A stretch of DNA of 64,000 nt from CBDDFV01 sp965227335. Lineage in GTDB: Bacteria > Planctomycetota > Phycisphaerae > Phycisphaerales > SM1A02. Below, piece by piece: positions 24,701 through 32,180 of the stretch. The notes under the pieces are model-generated. The model did no database searches, was not told the origin of the DNA, and saw only the letters and a list, made by a program, of their open reading frames with translations. The stretch covers positions 124,001 through 188,000 of the forward strand of contig CBDDFV010000012.1 of NCBI GenBank assembly GCA_965227335.1, in the 5' to 3' direction. Within the stretch, counting starts at the first letter, position 1. Every line of letters starts with the position of its first letter. Made by a program: the position numbers and the translations under genes.

Positions 24701-27366
24701 TTGTGACCGACAAGCAAAAGATAACGCGACTGCTTCCCCCGGCCCTGGGGCCCGAACGGATACGGATACGCCGGAACCCCATCGGTGACCGACTGCTGGT
24801 CGGCCAGGACGACGGCCTCGACGATTCGCGGCGGCGCGCGCTCGCCAAGCACGCCTTCGTGCTCCACCACGCCGCCCAGATCACCCGCGCTGTCCAGCGT
24901 TGCACGCCAGCACACCATGCCGGACATCGGCGTCTGCGCACGAAACACGATGTCGGCCACGGCGTCCGGCTTCATGTCGCCGAGGGTGCAGCGGTAGCGG
25001 CCGTCGCCCAGATCCTCACAGAACCCGGTCGTACAGGTGAGCTGTCGCGGCGCCCGTCCCGTGCGCGGGTCAGCGATGGCGAGAGCCACGGTCACCGCGG
25101 CGGCCCGGTAGCGACTGCGGTTCTGGATCCGGAAGCCGAACGTCATGGCGCCCCCCGGCGCCGGCGGACGCGGATAGACCGCCGCCGACAGGGCCAGAAA
25201 CGGCGGCGGCTGGTAGGCGCCGGCCGCGACCTTCCGCGCGACCGCACCGGGCTCCCCGCCCGGGCCTGACGCGTCGTCTCCGGCGTTCAGGCGGAGCGGC
25301 ACGTATTGAGCGCAACGGACATTCGCCATCCGGAGGCCGACCGTGAGGAGGCCGTCCTGCAGATCGAGCGGCAGATCGGTCGGCTCCGGCGCGTCCGGCG
25401 CCCCGGGCGTCGGGACCACGCCGCCCGGCCCCGGCGCGTCGACCGGCAGCCGCGCGATCAGGTAGCTTGCGGAAGCGTCGTTGCGCGGATGCCTTGTGCT
25501 CGCGATCAGGCGAAGCTCGTAGGGTCCGGGCGTCGGCGCCGCGAACTCGTAGACGCCGGACGACTCCACCACGGGGCCGCCGCGCGGGAGCGGCCCCTTC
25601 CATGTCCCCGTGGGCGACGCCTCACCCCTCGACACCAGCAGGACCCTCATGATCGCGCGGCTCGTGAACCCGTCTTCGTCCACCTCGACGGCGACTTTGA
25701 TGGGCTCGCCATATCTCACCGGGGCCACGAGACGAAGGCGATGCGGTTCGGGCTCGATCGCCACGGGGATCGACGCCACGCCGATGAGTCGTCCGTGGTC
25801 ATACCAGCGCATCTGATGAACGCCGGCCTGCAGCGAGAGCTCGCCCGCCACGCGCCCGTTCTCCACCGTGCACTTGCTGCGCGCGCCGTCGGGACTGATG
25901 AGCGTCACCTGGCAGCCGAGGTCGCGCAGGACGTCATCCTGAGTCGGCCATGGGGATGTCAGCCGCGCTGTCACCCGGTCGCCGGGCGCGAAGACCTGCT
26001 GGTCGAGCTGAATCGACCCGCTCCCGGCGGGGTACATGCACTTGAAGAAGCGTCGCCCGTCGCGCACCGCGGAGACCCAGCCGTCGTCCGTTATGGCGCC
26101 GACCTCGACCAGGTAGTAGCCGGGCTCCGCCGCCTCGAACTCGATCGTCTGACCAAGTTCGATCGACGGGATGAGCAACAGCGGCTCGAGTGACTCGACG
26201 GCCGTCGACGCGCCTTCGATCGCTCGAACCACCCGAAGCCCGAGTCCGCCGTGTTCCTTTCTGACCTTGTCGACCCAGAACGGAAGCTGCCCGCCCCGCT
26301 CGGCGATCGTCGCGATGGAGAACTTGATTCGGTCGCCGACCTCCAGCGCCCCGGAGGCGCTGAGCTCGATCATGTGCGGCGGTGCGGGCGAGTCCTCGAC
26401 GACGGCGAGGATGTCGATCGGTCCCCGAACCACGGGCTGATCGCCGAACGCACTGGTGACCACAAGTTCGTACGGCCCCGGCGTCGACGGCGTGCGAATG
26501 CGGCCGGCTTCGTGCGCAGACGTCGCCAGTGCGCCCGTCTCGGCGTGTCGGAACGCCGCCCGGAAGGGCGGGATCACGCCTTCGATCCGCAGCGGCAGTT
26601 CGGCGCCGGCCACGAGCGTCCTCGGCAGGGCGTCTTCGATCGGGCCGGGGTCGTGCAGGGCCGGGACGAGCGCCATTTTCGCGCGGTCCGGCGACGGCGG
26701 CACCACCTCGAGCGGCAGGCAATCGAGGACGTGCCAGGAGTCCGGATCAATCAGCCGGATCTCGTACATACCGGGCATGTCCGGCGCGTTGAGCGTCGAT
26801 TCCGCCTGGGCCCGCGGCCCCCACGCGACCGTCCGCTCCCGCGCCGCCGCGCCGCCCCTCGCCACGTACGCCGGGCGGACGATCTCACACCGCAGGTTCT
26901 CCGGCCACGCGGCTCCGCGGGGCGCGTCGATTCGCACCGTGATCTCGTCGGACACGGACACGCGGGCGCCGCCGTCCACCGACAGCGCGCCCGGCCACGG
27001 CTCGAGATCAGGGAACACCCAGATCCAGACGAACGGCGGATCGTCGAGGCCGAAGCCCCCCACCGTCAGCCGCACCGGCCCCGGCTGCGTCGTGGACCGA
27101 GTGAGTTCGATCACGCCCTCGGGGGCCGGCTCGAGGTTGACGCGCTCCAGGGCGGCGTCCTGCGGCCCGGTCGAGACGAGACGCGCGTCCTCGGCGCCGG
27201 GCAGCCGATACGTCACCCGTACCGTCTCGCCGACGAGATACGCGTTCTTATCCGTCGTCAGCGGCTGCGCGATCGCGCTGCGGGTCAGAAGCCCGGCCAG
27301 CAACGCCGCGGTCAACATCATCGCCGGCCAGCAGATCAGGACCTGAGCGGGTCGTGCGTGCGACAT
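21760..27366 (-). CDS. Giant secreted multidomain protein with C-terminal kinase-like domain
   Basis: An 1868-residue protein. ATG 27366 has GGAGG eight bases upstream and opens a signal peptide (MSHARPAQVL... to AIAQ, about residue 34). Residues 35-700 are a series of Ig/macroglobulin-like beta domains ('GETVRVTYRLPG', 'PGPYEL' recurs). About 730-830 is a CARDB/DUF11-like domain. A helical region (about 1130-1370) precedes two hydrophobic segments (about 1370-1420 and 1450-1482). The last 240 residues are kinase-like: Gly loop LASGSTSDVYV (1633-1643), R1653 where kinases have Lys, catalytic D1749 and N1754 in VWLDNKWNNFGF with the exact D+5 spacing, and metal D1773 in FDAGG. This resembles a surface-exported effector. 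No immunity-like gene is adjacent. The target is unknown. Confidence 0.8.
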   Translation of the reverse strand: MSHARPAQVLICWPAMMLTAALLAGLLTRSAIAQPLTTDKNAYLVGETVRVTYRLPGAEDARLVSTGPQDAALERVNLEPAPEGVIELTRSTTQPGPVRLTVGGFGLDDPPFVWIWVFPDLEPWPGALSVDGGARVSVSDEITVRIDAPRGAAWPENLRCEIVRPAYVARGGAAARERTVAWGPRAQAESTLNAPDMPGMYEIRLIDPDSWHVLDCLPLEVVPPSPDRAKMALVPALHDPGPIEDALPRTLVAGAELPLRIEGVIPPFRAAFRHAETGALATSAHEAGRIRTPSTPGPYELVVTSAFGDQPVVRGPIDILAVVEDSPAPPHMIELSASGALEVGDRIKFSIATIAERGGQLPFWVDKVRKEHGGLGLRVVRAIEGASTAVESLEPLLLIPSIELGQTIEFEAAEPGYYLVEVGAITDDGWVSAVRDGRRFFKCMYPAGSGSIQLDQQVFAPGDRVTARLTSPWPTQDDVLRDLGCQVTLISPDGARSKCTVENGRVAGELSLQAGVHQMRWYDHGRLIGVASIPVAIEPEPHRLRLVAPVRYGEPIKVAVEVDEDGFTSRAIMRVLLVSRGEASPTGTWKGPLPRGGPVVESSGVYEFAAPTPGPYELRLIASTRHPRNDASASYLIARLPVDAPGPGGVVPTPGAPDAPEPTDLPLDLQDGLLTVGLRMANVRCAQYVPLRLNAGDDASGPGGEPGAVARKVAAGAYQPPPFLALSAAVYPRPPAPGGAMTFGFRIQNRSRYRAAAVTVALAIADPRTGRAPRQLTCTTGFCEDLGDGRYRCTLGDMKPDAVADIVFRAQTPMSGMVCWRATLDSAGDLGGVVEHEGVLGERAPPRIVEAVVLADQQSVTDGVPAYPYPFGPQGRGKQSRYLLLVGHNLPQHPGDHLDLPDTETIHYGFLAYPDTNSRFYRELIADGWKRFYDLDDAAVADARAKADGYDAILVRADLLEGVTPGRRTVTASGAQSHWGLEFGDVNARVSFVRVVDAESFDLLSNAYVPERIHLAVETNMALPPDAIPLRLNPEELGAGQTAEIVVTARRTDRRGGRLYLTEPLDLHLQAEEPSLAGGRGIPVQLGPDSLGVLQARVDERFVFEHLRIPIDPPLASVQVRRTPAAGDHNWLWRSALARAAACHDDVQVDDWNRLSAAESEEIWNLMVFTRSDHFPGQSVKFGHHAAAILLRDMFVALTEKQVAQLEWIRGNATAVKGLLKYLKHNAARGNPLLRMEVDDFREGAIEFRHLALNDVTWLAEIHGVAPEAIEAWRERETVNALGQLIEATNEALEDARDAGDCDVEELVRLTGFGFQPVSELLKAELVSLAQAGAPGGPRRLIWTPDMNARFWVDAVAPLAAAVKRQQFKANVDTDVTLAAATFLAMPLMLAETTSLVIVAWAIDLLDLGVTTLHELSQYLDSEAELRFALGAAVTIGDERYADALENAKGWASTTFGIGSSLFGAAAGAVDAVPRLVMLRRVARGRHVAGAMEAAAEITTLRPVDLRDFTAFTMSAHVRRHADGANSLTVLERKALALADDYDPPLEATHILPAPDLPPAGLDDAFTPATPMRFDPDAQSDFATPRPPGGERIETPRSSGDVPNATDARTPEGGVFRFRTADGEQEVPLGAYLASGSTSDVYVHGEDPTLVVRITRVTGQIPIAATLDDFGETALRGVRSAHVRTPRLEATYDVADDALNLSRVTVAERVDTAQHVIMGRASEQMTVAEMMAFDGAMRDLNRQGLVWLDNKWNNFGFAPLDDGSGRVQIVVFDAGGILPVRAAEGRSAAEVARQIQLSLNGDCLTHFPVLASVDGAYRSVLRRDLIRDRFRDAFDYDALDLPEGTPIPFNARSGQDFDYVAPLFDTPE

Positions 27367-27513
27367 CACCATCACCTCCCCTGGTCCGACGTCAACGTCT
27401 CCGGCCTCGTCCGCCGCGGTCACGGTCGAGACGGTGCGCCCGCCGCCTCAGTATAAGGCCCGCGATCCGAGACCCGGACGGAACGGCTTCCGGGGAACGT
27501 TCGTCCGGCGCGA

Positions 27514-29385
27514 CTACGACCAGTCCGCGAGCAGCATCGCGAGATCGGACGCGCCCGTGACGCCGTCGTCGTCGAGGTCGGCGTCGGGACCGCCCCAGGC
27601 GGCGAGGAGCATCGCGAGATCGGACGCGTCGACCACGCCGTCGTCGTTGAGATCGCCGGGCGTCGCGGGCGGGGCTTCGCAATCGTCGATGACGCCGTTC
27701 TCATCGGCATCGGGGGCGTCGCCCGCCGCGATCTCGACGAGGTCGGCGACGCCGTTGCGATTGCAGTCGGCGAGGGGTTCGTCGAAGGCGTCGAGCAGGA
27801 GCAGGAGGTCAGGTTCGTCGATGACGCCGTCGCCGTCGATGTCCATCATTTCGCACCCCGGCGCGACATCGCCGCGACAGTCGAGGTAGGCGAAGAAGTC
27901 GGGGAGCGTGCGCAGGCCGTCGCCGTTCGCATCGCCGAGTCGGTCGGGGTGGTGCAGCGTCCAGGTCTCGCGGGCGGGGAGCGGGCCGAGCGTCCGGGCG
28001 GCGCCGCCGGGCCAGGTGACGGTCACCTCGTCGATGATCGCGGCGGCGGCGAGTCCGACGTGCTGGACGAGGTCGTTCTGACTCTTGAAGTTCGATCCCG
28101 CGACGACTTCGCGTACGCGGGTGACGGCGTCGGTGCGGACCTCGAGGAGCGCGCCGACGGCGTGCCGGGCGAGGTTCGGACCCTGCACGTCGAACTTCGC
28201 CCAGGCCGACGCATCGTCCTGCTGGTTCACGTAGAGGCGGAGCGGTTCGCCGTTGTTCTGGACGACGAGGTCGAGATCGCCGTCGTCGTCGATATCGGCG
28301 GTCGCCACGCAGTAGGAGAAGCCGTCGAGGTCGACGCCCGCGGCGGGGGCGACGTCTTCACATGGGAAGGCGCCGTCGTGTCGGTAGAGTCGGTTCGGCG
28401 CGTTGCCGCCGCACACGTAGAGATCGGTATGGCCGTCGTTGTCGCAATCGAAGAACACGGCGCCCCATCCCATGTCGTACGTGGCGACGCCGGCGGCGAC
28501 TTCGTCCTGCACGAAGGTTCCGTCGCCCTGATTCAGGAGCAGGGCGTGTCCGTCGGGGAGGTTGGTGATGTAGAGGTCGTCGAAGCCGTTGCCGTCGAGA
28601 TCGCCGATGGCGATGGACATGGAGTCGACGCACGCCTCGGCCCCGGCCGCGCTGGTGACGTCGGTGAACACGCCGCCGTCGTTGCGGTACAGGCGGTTCT
28701 GGTAGGGCAGCGAATCACAGTACTGACCGTGGGCGTTGGCGCAGTAGAGGTCGGGATCGCCGTCGCGGTCGTAATCGACGAACGACGCCTGGAAGGTGTC
28801 CTGATCGGATTCATCGACGCCGAGAGCGGGCGCGACGTCGGTGAAGACGTTGTCGCCGAGATTGCGATACAGGCGGTTCGGACCGTGCATGGTTCCGACG
28901 TAGAGATCGAGGCGACCGTCGAGGTCGAAATCCGCGAAGCCGCAGCCGGCGGTGTCGCCGGAATCGCCGACGCCCGCGGCGAAGGTGATGTCGGTGAACT
29001 GGAAGTTCCCGTCGTTGCGGAAGAGCCGGTTCGACCAGCCCCAGCGGGCGACGTAGAGATCGAGGTCGCCGTCGTTGTCGATGTCGCCGGCGATGACGCC
29101 CGAGTGCTTGGTCAGGGGCGGGACGCCGTCCGCGGCGGAGCGGTCGGTGAAGACGCCGCCGAGGTTCTCGAAGACGCCGACCACGCCGTTGGCGGCGCCG
29201 AGCGCGACGAGGTCGGGATCGCCGTCATCGTCGAGGTCCGCGAAGCAGACGCCGTGTCCCGCCACGCCGCCCATGGTCGTGTCGTAGATGACGCCGCGGG
29301 CGGGGGCCTCCTCGGTGAAGGACGGCGGTCCCGCGTGGCCGACGGCGGCGAGGGCGAGGATGGCGGGGATGAGCAGCGCATGCAT
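27514..29385 (-). CDS. Secreted FG-GAP/ASPIC-UnbV protein with dockerin-like tail
   Basis: A 623-residue exported protein. After a signal peptide (MHALLIPAILALAAVGHAG) come about seven FG-GAP-type calcium-binding propeller repeats. Each has 'GVCFADLDDDGDPDLVALG', 'AGDIDNDGDLDLYVARWG' or a similar D-x-D-x-D-G-x-x-DL loop followed by 'NRLYRN.G..FTDV'. The ASPIC/UnbV domain follows (DVQGPNLARHAVGALLEVRT..., SGSNFKSQNDLVQHVGLAA, VTWPGGAARTL). The C-terminus has two dockerin-like units (DLNDDGVVDASDLAMLLAAWG and DLDDDGVTGASDLAMLLADWS). The role is probably extracellular adhesion or glycan-related. The start has GGAG very close to the ATG, so it may shift slightly. Confidence 0.88.
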   Translation of the reverse strand: MHALLIPAILALAAVGHAGPPSFTEEAPARGVIYDTTMGGVAGHGVCFADLDDDGDPDLVALGAANGVVGVFENLGGVFTDRSAADGVPPLTKHSGVIAGDIDNDGDLDLYVARWGWSNRLFRNDGNFQFTDITFAAGVGDSGDTAGCGFADFDLDGRLDLYVGTMHGPNRLYRNLGDNVFTDVAPALGVDESDQDTFQASFVDYDRDGDPDLYCANAHGQYCDSLPYQNRLYRNDGGVFTDVTSAAGAEACVDSMSIAIGDLDGNGFDDLYITNLPDGHALLLNQGDGTFVQDEVAAGVATYDMGWGAVFFDCDNDGHTDLYVCGGNAPNRLYRHDGAFPCEDVAPAAGVDLDGFSYCVATADIDDDGDLDLVVQNNGEPLRLYVNQQDDASAWAKFDVQGPNLARHAVGALLEVRTDAVTRVREVVAGSNFKSQNDLVQHVGLAAAAIIDEVTVTWPGGAARTLGPLPARETWTLHHPDRLGDANGDGLRTLPDFFAYLDCRGDVAPGCEMMDIDGDGVIDEPDLLLLLDAFDEPLADCNRNGVADLVEIAAGDAPDADENGVIDDCEAPPATPGDLNDDGVVDASDLAMLLAAWGGPDADLDDDGVTGASDLAMLLADWS

Positions 29386-29527
29386 CACTCCAGTTCTACC
29401 GACGGGGGCGTGCGAATGCGAGGGTTGAGTGTCGGAAAGGGGCGGGGCGCGTCGGGAGGCGCCCTCGTCATGCCGGTCGGAGCGTGAATCGAGTACCCTG
29501 TCCGCCTCGCTGGAGGACGCGTCCGAG

Positions 29528-30496
29528 ATGCCGCTGCTCAGTCCGCCGATTCTGTTCTTCTTCCTGGGCGCTTTTGCGCGGCTCGTCAACAGCGATCTCG
29601 ACATGCCTCGCGCGGTGGCCCGGTTGTTGTCGATGTATCTGCTGATGGCGATCGGGTTGTACGGCGGGTACAAGCTGTCGGCGGGGGGGTTGTCGGGGCA
29701 GGCCTTCGGGGTGATGGGCGCCGCCGCGCTGGCGTCGTTCGCGATGCCGTTCGCCTCGTATGTGGTGTTGCGTCTGCGGTTGTCATCGGAGGACGCGGCG
29801 GCGATCGCGGCGACGTTCGGCTCGATTTCCGCGGTGACGTTCATCACCGCCGCCGCGTTCCTGGACGCCGCGTCGATCGAGTACTCCGGCTACATGGTGG
29901 CGTCGATGGCGTTGATGGAGTCGCCGGCGATCATCTCGGGGGTGTTGCTGGCGCGGTTCGCGACGGCGCGGAGCGGTCCGGAGGCGGAGGACATCGACTG
30001 GGGCGCGCTCTTCCGCGATGCGTTGCTGAACGGGGCGGTGCTGCTGCTGGTGGGTTCGATGGTGATCGGGTTCGCGTGCGGCGAGCGGGGGTGGGAGACG
30101 GTGGCGCCGCTGATGAAGGCGCCGTTCAACGGGGCGTTGTGTCTGTTCCTGCTGGACATGGGTCTGGTGGCGGCGCGTCGGCTGGGGGATCTGCGTCGGG
30201 CGGGCGTGTTCCTGGTGTCGTTCGGGGTGCTGGGCGGGGTGGCGCAGGGCCTGGTGGGCGTGGGGGTGGCGTGGGGCCTGGGACTCAGTCGGGGCGATGC
30301 GTTGCTGCTGGCGATCCTGTTCGGATCGGCGTCGTACATCGCGGTGCCGGCGGCGTTGCGGCTCACGCTGCCGCGTGCGAATCCGTCGCTCTACATTCCG
30401 TTGGCGTTGGGCGTGACGTTTCCGTTCAACATCATCGTTGGGATTCCGATGTACGACGCGTTGATCGTGCAGCTCGGGCTGGGCGGCGCGGGCTGA
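29528..30496 (+). CDS. sbtA: Sodium-dependent bicarbonate transporter (SbtA family)
   Basis: A 322-residue inner-membrane permease with about ten hydrophobic helices. It opens with the family's LLSPPILFFFLGAFA motif, continues with the inverted-repeat halves seen in SbtA (GSISAVTFITAAAFLD and GSASYIAVPAALRL) and a conserved ESPAIISGVLL segment. SbtA imports HCO3- with Na+ in cyanobacteria. Upstream frames exist, but ATG 29528 has GGAGGA ahead and begins at the conserved N-terminus. A -10-like TACCCT lies at 29494-29499. The partner PII-like gene starts 32 bases after its stop, so this is a complete SbtAB pair. Confidence 0.9.
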   Translation: MPLLSPPILFFFLGAFARLVNSDLDMPRAVARLLSMYLLMAIGLYGGYKLSAGGLSGQAFGVMGAAALASFAMPFASYVVLRLRLSSEDAAAIAATFGSISAVTFITAAAFLDAASIEYSGYMVASMALMESPAIISGVLLARFATARSGPEAEDIDWGALFRDALLNGAVLLLVGSMVIGFACGERGWETVAPLMKAPFNGALCLFLLDMGLVAARRLGDLRRAGVFLVSFGVLGGVAQGLVGVGVAWGLGLSRGDALLLAILFGSASYIAVPAALRLTLPRANPSLYIPLALGVTFPFNIIVGIPMYDALIVQLGLGGAG

Positions 30497-30527
30497 GGGC
30501 GACGGTCACACTGGAGAGGACACCGAC

Positions 30528-30827
30528 ATGCGCGACGTCAAGCGGATCGAGATCATCATCGGCAAGCCGCACCTGCCGCCGGTGCTCAAGGCGCTGGAGA
30601 AGCTCGACCTGCCGGGCATGACCGTGCTGGAGACCCTGGCGGGGTATGGTGATCGCGGGGCCCGGGAGGGCGGCGAGTTGTCGGACGCGATGATGAATCA
30701 GTACGTCCTGACGACGTGCCGGGCGGACCAGGTCAACGCCCTCGCCGCCGCGCTGGAGCCGCTGCTCCGCCGGTACGGGGGGTTGTGTCTGATTTCGGAT
30801 GCGATGGTGATTCGGAACGAGAGCTAG
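30528..30827 (+). CDS. sbtB: PII-like regulator of SbtA (SbtB family)
   Basis: A 99-residue PII-like protein. It keeps the ferredoxin-like core (KRIEIIIGKPHLPPVLKALEKLDLPGMTV), a T-loop region with G40-Y-G-D-R-G (about 38-56) and the C-terminal YGGLCLISDAMVI strand typical of SbtB. The extra C-terminal Cys-containing redox loop found in many cyanobacterial SbtB proteins is absent. SbtB senses adenine nucleotides and gates SbtA. GGAGAGGA precedes the ATG. It is co-transcribed with sbtA; no carbonic anhydrase or carboxysome gene is nearby. Confidence 0.88.
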   Translation: MRDVKRIEIIIGKPHLPPVLKALEKLDLPGMTVLETLAGYGDRGAREGGELSDAMMNQYVLTTCRADQVNALAAALEPLLRRYGGLCLISDAMVIRNES

Positions 30828-30942
30828 AGCAACCCCCGGCCCATTCGTCGCGGCCGATGAATTGGCGCGAAGTGCAGGACGCGAGGGTGCGGCTGGCCAG
30901 CCGCGACGGAGCGGTGAACACCCGCCCAGGACGCCTCGTCCC

Positions 30943-32043
30943 TCACCCCGCCCCCGCCGTCTCGAAATCCACGTAGCCCTCCGCCCCCGCCGGCGTGTAC
31001 CAGGTCGACATGTCCGCTTCGGGGGCGAGGTCGAGGCCTTCGGCGAAGCGGCGCACGAGGTCGGGGTTGCTGATGAACGGACGGCCGAACGAAATCACGT
31101 CCGCGTCGCCGGCGGCGATCGCCGCCTCCGCCGTCTCCTGCGTGTAGCCGCAGTTGCCCATCAGCGGACCGTCGAACACCGCCCGGAAATCCGACAGCGT
31201 CATCGGATCGCCCAGCTCGTGGAAACCGAACGCCAGTCCGTCCATCACGTGCAGGTAGGCGAGATCAAACTCGTTCAGCATGGTCGCGGCGGCGGTGAAC
31301 TGCTCGCGATAATCAGGCGAACCCATGTCGTTGAACGAACCGTTCGGCGACAGACGAACCGCGATCCGCCGCTGCGGCCAGACCTCCGCCGTCGCCTCCA
31401 CCACCTCGCGCAGCAGTCGACACCGGTTCGCCACCGAACCGCCGTACGCATCCGTCCGATGATTCGTCTTCGACTGCAGAAACGTGTCGAGCAGATAGCC
31501 GTTCGCGGAATGAATCTCGATCCCGTCGAAACCGGCGGCCTTCGCCCGTTGCGCGGCGGCGCGGTAGTCCTCCACCACGCCCGGAATCTCATCCGTCTCC
31601 AGCGCCCGCGGCGTCTCGTGCGGCTGCTTGCCGTCCGGCGTGTGGATGTACTCCTCGTCGATGGCGATCGCCGACGGCGCGACCGCCGGATCGCCGTCGT
31701 GGAAACTGCTGTGCGAGGCGCGTCCGCAATGCCACAACTGCAGGAAGATCGTCCCGTTCGCGCGATGTACGGCGTCGACCACGCCGCGCCAGCCGTCGAC
31801 CATCGCGTCGGTGTAGACGCCCGGCGACTCGTTCCATCCGTTCGCCTGCTCCGAGATCGTCGTGGCCTCGGTGATGAGCAGTCCCGCCGCGGCCCGCTGG
31901 GCGTAGTACTCGGCCATCAGCGGGTTCGCGATGCGTTCCTTCCCGGCCCGGGAGCGGGTCATCGGCGCGAGCACGATGCGGTTACGGAGTTGCAGATCGT
32001 GCATCTCGAAGGGACTCAGCAGGGTGGGGGCGTCGGTGGACAT
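30943..32043 (-). CDS. Old Yellow Enzyme-family NADH:flavin oxidoreductase (NemA type)
   Basis: A 366-residue FMN TIM-barrel ene-reductase that reduces activated alkenes, nitroesters or maleimides with NAD(P)H. It has the N-terminal LLSPFEMHDLQLRNRIVLAPMTRSRA, the QLWHCGRASH segment, and the active-site H178-SA-N181 pair with Y183 as likely proton donor (GIEIHSANGYLLDTFLQ). The phosphate-binding C-terminal GNCGYT and ISFGRPFISNPDL motifs are present. Length and motifs fit NemA/OPR. It is convergent with sbtB and is not in an evident operon. Confidence 0.93.
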   Translation of the reverse strand: MSTDAPTLLSPFEMHDLQLRNRIVLAPMTRSRAGKERIANPLMAEYYAQRAAAGLLITEATTISEQANGWNESPGVYTDAMVDGWRGVVDAVHRANGTIFLQLWHCGRASHSSFHDGDPAVAPSAIAIDEEYIHTPDGKQPHETPRALETDEIPGVVEDYRAAAQRAKAAGFDGIEIHSANGYLLDTFLQSKTNHRTDAYGGSVANRCRLLREVVEATAEVWPQRRIAVRLSPNGSFNDMGSPDYREQFTAAATMLNEFDLAYLHVMDGLAFGFHELGDPMTLSDFRAVFDGPLMGNCGYTQETAEAAIAAGDADVISFGRPFISNPDLVRRFAEGLDLAPEADMSTWYTPAGAEGYVDFETAGAG

Positions 32044-32114
32044 GGGGACGGGGCTCCGTAGGCGGGCGATTCCGGCGAGAGGTCAGGCCCGGATGTCTGC
32101 AAGGGTAGGCCACG

Positions 32115-32151
32115 AAAAACGCCCGCGACCCTCAGGCGAAGGTCGCGGGCG
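32115..32151 (-). terminator. Intrinsic terminator of the subtilisin gene
   Basis: An 11-bp stem cgcccgcgacc (32120-32130) with ggtcgcgggcg (32141-32151), followed on the minus strand by five Ts (32115-32119). It lies 30 bases after the protease stop. Confidence 0.88.
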
Positions 32152-32180
32152 TGTTCACGGTCAGTGATGGCCGGGGCGGA

